Of a DNA stretch of 6,801 nucleotides, positions 1-4,501 are shown piece by piece. Position numbers and translations under genes: made by a program. The stretch comes from Roseiflexaceae bacterium (GTDB taxonomy: Bacteria; Chloroflexota; Chloroflexia; Chloroflexales; Roseiflexaceae). The stretch's first letter is position 1. Each line of letters opens with the position of its first letter. Under the pieces are notes generated by a model, which worked only from the letters and a program-made list of their open reading frames with translations, had not been told where the DNA came from and made no database searches. The stretch spans positions 1 to 6,801 of the forward strand of contig JACMIM010000352.1 in NCBI GenBank assembly GCA_014381165.1. The letters are read 5' to 3'.

Positions 1-342
1 AAGAACACCGAGAACCCCGAGGCCGCCAGGCAGCTGGTGCAGGCGCTGACCGCAGCCGAGACCCAGGGCGAGAACGCTTCGCTCGGCGCGAACATTCCCA
101 GCCGCGTGTCCGATGAAGCGATCGACGCTTTCCTAGGTTTCACGCCGCCTGAGAATAATCAAGCCTTCATCAATGCCTTGCAGAACGACCCGGTTGCCGA
201 AGGCCCGCTGTGGGCTGGCTCGTGGCCGGAGTACGACCGCATAATGAATGAGAAGGTGACTGCAGTGCTGAATGGCGACCTCACGATCGAGGAGTACGCT
301 AACAGCGTCTGCGACGAAGCTAACCTGGCCTTCAACCAGTAA
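1..342 (+). CDS. Sugar ABC transporter solute-binding protein, C-terminal part
   Basis: The reading frame is open from base 1 to a TAA at 340-342, giving the last 113 residues of a protein whose start lies upstream of the window. The pattern is typical of the C-terminal lobe of family 1 extracellular solute-binding proteins. An early 'NPEAARQLVQALT' helix resembles the 'knpeaAw.f..fl' segment of the family. It is followed by 'IPSR', a stretch rich in F, N and P, a tryptophan-containing 'WPEYDRIMNEKVTAVLNGDL' helix, and a final 'EEYANSVCDEANLAF' helix. Such proteins capture a sugar outside the membrane and deliver it to the permease pair. The two permease genes follow directly on the same strand, which supports the call strongly. 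The signal peptide and the sugar-binding half are missing, so the substrate cannot be inferred. Confidence 0.85.
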   Translation, partial: KNTENPEAARQLVQALTAAETQGENASLGANIPSRVSDEAIDAFLGFTPPENNQAFINALQNDPVAEGPLWAGSWPEYDRIMNEKVTAVLNGDLTIEEYANSVCDEANLAFNQ

Positions 343-353
343 GCGTATGCGTT

Positions 354-379
354 GTTTGGCGGCGTTTGCGCCGCCAAAC
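354..379 (+). terminator. Hairpin after the binding-protein gene, possible partial terminator
   Basis: A perfect 11-bp inverted repeat (354-364 with 369-379) with a 4-base TTTG loop begins 11 bases after the binding-protein stop codon. It is followed by GGCTTTTGG, which contains only four T residues, so it is a weak intrinsic terminator at best. By analogy with other binding-protein operons it may stop some transcripts or protect the upstream mRNA 3' end, so that the binding protein is made in excess over the permeases. The structure is seen directly; the function is inferred. Confidence 0.55.
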
Positions 380-396
380 GGCTTTTGGCCTACCAT

Positions 397-437
397 TTGT
401 TCTCGATGTTGGCGCGCAGCGCCAACATCGAGAACAA
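397..437 (+). promoter_or_regulatory. Perfect 19-bp hairpin abutting the permease ribosome binding site
   Basis: Bases 397-415 and 419-437 are perfect reverse complements, leaving a 3-base loop (GCA). The right arm ends inside AAGGA (436-440), the Shine-Dalgarno sequence for the ATG at 448, so the base of the stem includes its first two bases. In mRNA this would be a very stable structure just before the permease start. It could limit ribosome loading, protect the downstream message after cleavage, or pause polymerase. A DNA operator is possible but less likely with such long arms and so short a centre. Confidence 0.6.
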
Positions 438-447
438 GGAAAAACCT

Positions 448-2115
448 ATGGCAACGACGACTATTCCGGCGCAGGCGGCGGAAGGCAACCCGGCGCTGAC
501 CGCGCGCGTCGCCGCAGTCTGGCACGTCCTGCTGGCGTTGGCTGGCGCTGGTGTGCTGTTTACGCTTTTTCAGACCACCTGGCCGCGCGAATGGCTGCGC
601 ATCGCAGCGCTAGCGGTTGTCGCCGCGTGGGTTCCGCTGAACGTCTACGCTGCGGTGATGCTGGTGCAGCGCAAGCACGCTGGACGCGCGTTCTCGGTCA
701 TTCTCAACTATCTGGGCTTGACTGGATTCGTGCTGGCAGCGCTGAATGCGGCGGGCGTGTTCCTTGGCCTGGATGTGGTTGGCGATCGCTTCCGCAGCCA
801 GGTGTTCTGGCTCAGCGGCGTGATGATTGGCTTTCTGATCGGCGGCGTTGGCGACAGCTACAGCCATGATCCCAGCTTTCAGCGCACGCTGCATCGGATC
901 GGCAATGGCCTCATGCTTGGCTCGATCGCGGCCATGTTGTTGCTCATGGGCGCACTCCAGGGCCTGTTCTTTGTGCTTACGCAACTGCTGACTCCTAACG
1001 GCTTGTTGCTGTTGGCAGGCGCACTGCTGTTCGGCCTGATGTTCTGGGCAGTGTTTCGCCCGCAATCGGCGGCTTATTTTGGGGCCACCAGCCGCGATTC
1101 GGAGATGCTCAGCGGCTACATGTTTATTGCGCCGAATCTACTTGGCTTTGTGCTTTTTTTCGCTGGGCCGCTGCTGTTTTCGCTCTACCTCAGCCTGACA
1201 AACTCCGATGGATTTACCGCAGCATTTGTTGGCATCCGCAACTACGTTGATATCTTTAGCCTTGATTTTGCGCAACTCCAGGAATCTGGCCAGCGCGCAA
1301 GCACGGTGCTGCAAGCCCGCTATGTCGAACTGACGCGCTTCTCGCTGTTTGGCAGCGACTATATCATTGGTGCAAAAGACAAGCAGTTTTGGATCGCGCT
1401 GGGCAACACGGCGATCTTCTGTCTGTTCACAACACTGCTCGCGGTCGTTCCGCCGCTGCTGATCGCCAACATCCTGAATACGAAAATTCCTGGCATGCAA
1501 TTCTTCCGCGCGATATACTTTATCCCCAGCATTGCCGGCGTGGTCGGCGTGGCAGTGATTTGGAAGTGGCTGTACAACTCGAATGTCGGCTTTTTGAACT
1601 ACGGCCTGAGTGCCATGGTCGGCGTGCTGAATGTCATTCCTGGCCTGAACCTGCCGCCGCCCGACATCGCCTGGCTTTCCAGCCAGCAAACCGCGCTGCT
1701 GTCGATCATCATCATGGCGGCTTGGCAGCTGCTGGGCTTCAACACGATCTTGTTTTTGGCTGGCCTGCAAGGCATTCCTGGTGAAGTGTATGAGGCCGCC
1801 GAGATCGACGGGGCCACCGGCGCTCAACGCTTTCGCTCGATGACGCTGCCGCTGCTGGCCCCTACCACAATCTTTGTGGTGACCACGACGCTGATCTCGA
1901 CGCTGCAAGTGTTCTCCGAGGTGGTGGTCATGACACCACCACCCGGCGGCGGCCCGAACAACGCCACGCTGACCTCGGTGCTGTACCTGTATCAGCGGGG
2001 CTTCAAGGACTTCCAGCAGGGTTATTCGGCGGCAGTGGCCTGGGTGCTGTTCTTCTTCATCTTTTTGATTACGCTTGCACAACTCCGTATCTCGCGGCGC
2101 TACAGCGATGCGTAG
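448..2115 (+). CDS. MalF-type sugar ABC transporter permease with large N-terminal membrane extension
   Basis: This 555-residue inner-membrane protein is one half of the translocation pore of a CUT1 sugar importer. The ATG at 448 is chosen because AAGGA lies 7 bases upstream; an in-frame TTG at 352 would read through two hairpins. The canonical permease core starts near residue 222 ('YMFIAPNLLGFVLFF') and has about six membrane helices. The EAA loop that docks the ATPase is clear at residues 449-456 (EAAEIDGA), followed by 'LPLLAPT'. Ahead of the core lie about 220 extra residues with roughly six hydrophobic segments (near 24-44, 50-73, 82-108, 118-138, 151-181 and 185-203). Between 'NY' (265-266) and 'FW' (314-315) there are about 40 more residues than in usual family members, predicted to face outward. 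Family members are commonly around 300 residues. The specific sugar is unknown. Confidence 0.93.
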   Translation: MATTTIPAQAAEGNPALTARVAAVWHVLLALAGAGVLFTLFQTTWPREWLRIAALAVVAAWVPLNVYAAVMLVQRKHAGRAFSVILNYLGLTGFVLAALNAAGVFLGLDVVGDRFRSQVFWLSGVMIGFLIGGVGDSYSHDPSFQRTLHRIGNGLMLGSIAAMLLLMGALQGLFFVLTQLLTPNGLLLLAGALLFGLMFWAVFRPQSAAYFGATSRDSEMLSGYMFIAPNLLGFVLFFAGPLLFSLYLSLTNSDGFTAAFVGIRNYVDIFSLDFAQLQESGQRASTVLQARYVELTRFSLFGSDYIIGAKDKQFWIALGNTAIFCLFTTLLAVVPPLLIANILNTKIPGMQFFRAIYFIPSIAGVVGVAVIWKWLYNSNVGFLNYGLSAMVGVLNVIPGLNLPPPDIAWLSSQQTALLSIIIMAAWQLLGFNTILFLAGLQGIPGEVYEAAEIDGATGAQRFRSMTLPLLAPTTIFVVTTTLISTLQVFSEVVVMTPPPGGGPNNATLTSVLYLYQRGFKDFQQGYSAAVAWVLFFFIFLITLAQLRISRRYSDA

Positions 2116-2118
2116 AAC

Positions 2119-2160
2119 GTGTTGCGTGTTGTAAAGTTCGGAACAGGGAACACACAACAC
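2119..2160 (+). repeat. Inverted repeat with heptamer copies between the permease genes
   Basis: Bases 2119-2130 pair with 2149-2160 at 11 of 12 positions around an 18-base loop, filling most of the 60-bp gap between the permease genes. The left arm is built from two tandem heptamers (GTGTTGC then GTGTTGT), and the right arm is their complement. The repeat ends 5 bases before the Shine-Dalgarno sequence AGGAG (2166-2170) of the next gene. It may be a copy of a dispersed intergenic repeat, an mRNA stabiliser or a translation modulator; the sequence alone does not decide. Confidence 0.5.
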
Positions 2161-2175
2161 CTACCAGGAGTTTCT

Positions 2176-3390
2176 ATGCGCCAAAACTATAAAACGCAAC
2201 GGCTGCTGACCAACATCGGGGCGTATGGCGTTCTGGGTGTGTTTGGGTTGCTGATTCTATTTCCATTTTTGTTCATGTTCTTCACGTCGCTCAAGCTCTC
2301 GACCGACGTGTTCCGATCGCCGCCGCGTCTGCTGCCCTTTTCACCGGTACAAGTCACCACGCCAGGAAATCCAGAGCCGCAAACGCTGTTCAATGTGACC
2401 TATGAGGGCCAGCCGGCGCAGTTCATTCTGGCCGAAGAGGGCATCCGGATTGGCGTGTACGCCGCGCCGGATAATCTGGCCAGCGAGTATGAGCAGCCGC
2501 TCAAAGAGGCCAAGCCGGTCGGCGGCTTTACAAACCAGACCTCGGTGGCGGTGGATGGTGAGCAGGAGCCGCTGTGGGAGATCGTGGTGGACGGCCAGAC
2601 CATCCAGGTGATCGAAGTGCGGCGCACCGCATTTGGCCGCTTCGAGGATCCAAACGACCCCAGCCGCTCGGTGGTGCAGAATGTACGCACCACTGCGCCG
2701 GTCGAACGGGTCGCCGCGCAGTGGGGCAACTATGGCGCGGTGCTGCGCCTGCAAACACTCGATCGCAGCCTGACTAATACCATGCTGGTGACGATTCTGG
2801 TGGTATTAGGCCAGGTCGTAACCTCGATTCTGGGCGGCTTTGCGTTTGCGCGCATGCAGTTCCCTGGGCGCGACGGCCTGTTTCTGTTGTACCTGGGCAC
2901 GCTCATGGTGCCGTTTGTGGTGCTGATCGTGCCGATGTACCAGCTGATGGTGGCCGTGGGCTGGGTCGATCGCATGGCCTCGCTGATCATCCCGTGGCTG
3001 TTCAGCGCCTATGGTACGTTTCTGATGCGCCAGTTCTTTCTCCAGATACCCAAAGATTTGGAGGAGGCGGCCTTCATGGATGGCGCGTCACGCTTCCGTG
3101 TGCTGTGGCAGATCTTCGTGCCACTGGCCGGCCCGGCGATTGCGACCCAGGCCACCTTCTCGTTTCTGTACGCCTGGAACTCATTTGTCTGGCCATATAT
3201 TGTGATCAACGCCGGCAGCACCGAGAACCATGTGCTGACGCTTTCGCTGATGGTGTTGCAGGGCCGCGCCGCCGATAGCGCCAACCTGGTGATGGCTGGC
3301 GCGGCGATTGCCGTGGTGGTGCCATTCGTGATCTTTATGCTGGCCCAGCGCTTTTTTGTCGAGGGGATTGCCACCAGCGGCCTGAAGTAG
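2176..3390 (+). CDS. MalG-type sugar ABC transporter permease with large extracytoplasmic insert
   Basis: This 404-residue protein is the partner permease of the importer. The ATG at 2176 is chosen because AGGAG (2166-2170) sits 5 bases upstream; an upstream in-frame GTG at 2119 would start inside the inverted repeat. Helix 1 spans about 14-37 and ends with 'FTSLK', typical of MalG. The EAA loop is at 297-304 (EAAFMDGA), preceded by 'IPKDLE' and followed by 'FVPLAGPA'. The usual C-terminal helices and an ending 'FVEGIATSGLK' are present, matching the family's 'GLtaGAVKG'-like end. Family members are typically near 280 residues. The excess is a polar block at about 58-181, between 'LLPFSP' and 'WGNY', placed outside the membrane by topology and rich in V/I/T/E strand-like segments. 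It has no recognisable domain motif and may contact the binding protein. Confidence 0.93.
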   Translation: MRQNYKTQRLLTNIGAYGVLGVFGLLILFPFLFMFFTSLKLSTDVFRSPPRLLPFSPVQVTTPGNPEPQTLFNVTYEGQPAQFILAEEGIRIGVYAAPDNLASEYEQPLKEAKPVGGFTNQTSVAVDGEQEPLWEIVVDGQTIQVIEVRRTAFGRFEDPNDPSRSVVQNVRTTAPVERVAAQWGNYGAVLRLQTLDRSLTNTMLVTILVVLGQVVTSILGGFAFARMQFPGRDGLFLLYLGTLMVPFVVLIVPMYQLMVAVGWVDRMASLIIPWLFSAYGTFLMRQFFLQIPKDLEEAAFMDGASRFRVLWQIFVPLAGPAIATQATFSFLYAWNSFVWPYIVINAGSTENHVLTLSLMVLQGRAADSANLVMAGAAIAVVVPFVIFMLAQRFFVEGIATSGLK

Positions 3391-3410
3391 CGATAGCGGG
3401 TCTGAACGAC

Positions 3411-3449
3411 ACAGCAACGGCTCCGCGATAATCGCGGAGCCGTTGCTGT
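3411..3449. terminator. Long bidirectional hairpin between convergent genes
   Basis: An 18-bp perfect stem (3411-3428 with 3432-3449) with a TAA loop begins 20 bases after the second permease stop. Its symmetry means it would form in transcripts from either strand. It lies between the permease stop (3390) and the stop of the candidate minus-strand small gene (3458). No T tract follows on either strand, so classic intrinsic termination is uncertain. It may act as a 3'-end stabiliser or a terminator that does not depend on a U tract. Confidence 0.6.
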
Positions 3450-3457
3450 TACAAATG

Positions 3458-3631
3458 TTAGAAAGAGGCGCGGCCACTGGCCCAGCTCGACGATTGGGGT
3501 AGATCGTGAGGGTGGAGGGGTGCTATGTAGATGGTAATGCGGGGAACTCCGTGTGCGTCCAGCTTGGTGAGCCGGGGCAGCGCCTTTCTAATGTCTATCA
3601 TACAAGAGCACTCGCATCCGTTCAATAGCAC
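3458..3631 (-). CDS. Candidate small gene, 57 codons, unknown function (or gene remnant)
   Basis: On the minus strand a GTG at 3631-3629 opens a 57-residue frame ending in TAA at 3460-3458; an internal ATG at 3601 would give 47 residues. The GTG start is preferred because GGGAG (minus strand, 3640-3636) sits 4 bases upstream, while the ATG has no clear ribosome binding site. The predicted product has a short cysteine cluster (CECSC, residues 6-10), then 'MIDIRKALPRLTKLDAHGVP', a strand-like 'RITIYIAPLHPHDLP' and a Ser-rich end. Most third codon positions are G or C, as in real genes of this window. A promoter-like pair lies upstream and a long hairpin follows the stop. I do not recognise the family. 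It could be a real small protein, the broken N-terminus of a larger gene, or a chance open frame. Confidence 0.35.
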   Translation of the reverse strand: MLLNGCECSCMIDIRKALPRLTKLDAHGVPRITIYIAPLHPHDLPQSSSWASGRASF

Positions 3632-3671
3632 GAATCTCCCACCCAGCTATGCCCCGAATGGTGCGCTGAGT

Positions 3672-3699
3672 ACTATAGCATTCTAACCAGAATCGTAAA
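3672..3699 (-). promoter_or_regulatory. Possible promoter for the small minus-strand frame
   Basis: On the minus strand, TTTACG (3699-3694, four of six matches to the -35 consensus) and TATAGT (3677-3672, five of six matches to the -10 consensus) are separated by 16 bases. Transcription would start near 3665, giving a leader of about 34 bases before the GTG at 3631. Matches of this quality arise by chance, so this rests mainly on its position before the candidate gene. Confidence 0.3.
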
Positions 3700-3743
3700 A
3701 AGGAAGGGGATTTTTCCGGGGGCTGTGCCCCCACCCCCACTTT
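3697..3743 (-). repeat. G/C-run hairpin element downstream of bioY
   Basis: Bases 3718-3723 and 3727-3732 form a 6-bp stem (GGGGGC/GCCCCC) with a TGT loop, beside a second C run (3734-3738). Read on the minus strand, the direction of bioY transcription, the stem is followed by GGAAAAATCC and then by a run of five T residues (3701-3697). This could serve as a bioY transcription terminator, although the T run is about 16 bases beyond the stem. G-run hairpins like this are often dispersed intergenic repeats; whether this one is repeated needs the whole genome. Confidence 0.4.
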
Positions 3744-3782
3744 GCGCTGCTGCGCCGGGATCTAATTCCGGCGCAGCAGCGC
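3744..3782 (-). terminator. Hairpin spanning the bioY stop codon
   Basis: A perfect 15-bp inverted repeat (3744-3758 with 3768-3782) encloses 9 bases that hold the last sense codon and the TAG stop of bioY (3764-3762). The left arm in the mRNA codes for the final LLRR residues. With inner A-T pairs, the apex of the hairpin is exactly the stop codon. The sequence after it (AAAGTGGGGG on the minus strand) is not U-rich, so it may work as a 3'-end stabiliser or together with the adjacent G/C hairpin rather than as a simple terminator. Confidence 0.55.
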
Positions 3783-4385
3783 CCAGCCGCCAGGCAGGGC
3801 CAGGGCCGCCAGCAGCAGTTTGACTGCATCGCCGGGTAGAAATGGCATGACGGCAGCGCCAAGCAGGGCAGTGATGTTGACGGTGCCAGTCAGCAGCGCG
3901 GTGGCTGCCGCCAGCCAGACGAAGCCACACAGCAAGATGACCACATTGCCAAGCAGCATGGCCGGGACGGCCGAGCGCACGCTGCGATCCCAGCCGCGCG
4001 CAGCTAGGAGGCCTACCAGAGCGGCGGCCAGCGGATACGAGAGCAGATAACCAGCCGTCGGGCCGAGTATCAGCGGCACGCCAGGGATGCTGCTAGGCGA
4101 CCAGGCGCTGCGCCCAGCCGAGAACACGGGCAGCCCGGCCAGCCCTTCGGCCAGGTACAGCAGCATGGTTGCTGCGCCGAGGCGCGGGCCGTACAGCGCG
4201 CCAAGGAGCAGCACGCCGAAGGTTTGCATGGTCACTGGCACCAGCAAATTCCAGGGTAAAAAGAAGCTAACGCGCGCACATAGCGCCAGCAGCACGCTGC
4301 CAAGCACGGCCAACATAGCACCGCGAACAACGGGGTGAACCTGTGGCAGCAGGTGTTGGGCCAGGGTCGGGCGGCTCGAAAGCAT
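3762..4385 (-). CDS. bioY: Biotin transporter BioY (ECF S component)
   Basis: This 207-residue protein matches the biotin-binding membrane subunit of energy-coupling factor transporters, close to the family's usual size of about 190. Family landmarks appear in order: 'LVPVTMQTFGVLLLGALYGP' (residues 48-67), 'LLYLAEGLAGLPVF' (75-88), 'LGPTAGYLLSYPLAA' (107-121) and 'FLPGDAVKLLLAAL' (182-195). D186 and K189 have the same three-residue spacing as the conserved Asp and Lys that contact biotin in the solved Lactococcus BioY. About six hydrophobic helices are visible. The ATG at 4385 is preceded by AGGAG (minus strand, 4396-4392) with a 6-base spacer. No EcfT or EcfA gene adjoins it on the window, so it either uses a shared ECF module encoded elsewhere or works alone, as reported for some solitary BioY proteins. 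It is transcribed divergently from rarA. Confidence 0.95.
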   Translation of the reverse strand: MLSSRPTLAQHLLPQVHPVVRGAMLAVLGSVLLALCARVSFFLPWNLLVPVTMQTFGVLLLGALYGPRLGAATMLLYLAEGLAGLPVFSAGRSAWSPSSIPGVPLILGPTAGYLLSYPLAAALVGLLAARGWDRSVRSAVPAMLLGNVVILLCGFVWLAAATALLTGTVNITALLGAAVMPFLPGDAVKLLLAALALPGGWALLRRN

Positions 4386-4436
4386 GGGTGTCTCCTATCG
4401 GCGGCCTGGCCGCGCTGGTTCTTCCAAATGAGGCAT

Positions 4437-4445
4437 ATTATACCA
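4437..4445 (-). promoter_or_regulatory. Extended -10 promoter for bioY
   Basis: The minus strand reads TGGTATAAT (4445-4437): a consensus TATAAT with an upstream TG in the extended -10 position. No convincing -35 hexamer is present at the usual distance, which is acceptable for extended -10 promoters. Transcription would begin near 4430, about 45 bases before the bioY ATG and its AGGAG site. Confidence 0.6.
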
Positions 4446-4463
4446 AAGTGCGCCATTCGCATG

Positions 4464-4472
4464 TGGTATCAT
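4464..4472 (+). promoter_or_regulatory. Extended -10 promoter for rarA-thrE
   Basis: The plus strand reads TGGTATCAT (4464-4472): a TATCAT hexamer, five of six matches to TATAAT, with an upstream TG. No clear -35 box is seen. Transcription would start near 4479 and give a leader of only about 23 bases before the rarA ATG. A 6-bp hairpin (TGCGGC, AGAA loop, GCCGCA; 4472-4487) would lie around the start point, just before the Shine-Dalgarno sequence. This motif and the bioY -10 form an inverted repeat, described among the findings. Confidence 0.5.
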
Positions 4473-4501
4473 GCGGCAGAAGCCGCACGAGGAAGCCAGA
4501 C

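Noticed and set aside
352..447. N-terminal extension of the MalF-type permease from a TTG at 352
   Set aside because: It would translate through both hairpins and has no ribosome binding site; the ATG at 448 has AAGGA at proper spacing.
1138..2160. 340-codon open frame on the minus strand opposite the first permease
   Set aside because: It is a shadow of the permease codons: it is rich in His, Gln and Arg, has no hydrophobic or domain pattern, and lies entirely opposite a clearly real gene.
2119..2175. Upstream GTG start for the MalG-type permease
   Set aside because: It lies inside an inverted repeat without a Shine-Dalgarno match, while the ATG at 2176 has AGGAG 5 bases upstream and begins a normal helix 1.
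3391..3761. tRNA, riboswitch or other structured RNA in the gap
   Set aside because: No cloverleaf, T-loop or known riboswitch core is visible; the structure present is accounted for by two simple hairpins and the candidate small frame.
4437..4472. BirA operator controlling bioY
   Set aside because: The half sites share only ACC/GGT edges with the known consensus and are too far apart; divergent extended -10 motifs explain the sequence more simply. Kept only as a possibility in the findings.
4343..4501. Long N-terminal extension of rarA
   Set aside because: It overlaps the bioY start and promoter, and its residues do not resemble RarA; the ATG at 4502 has a good ribosome binding site and a family-like start.
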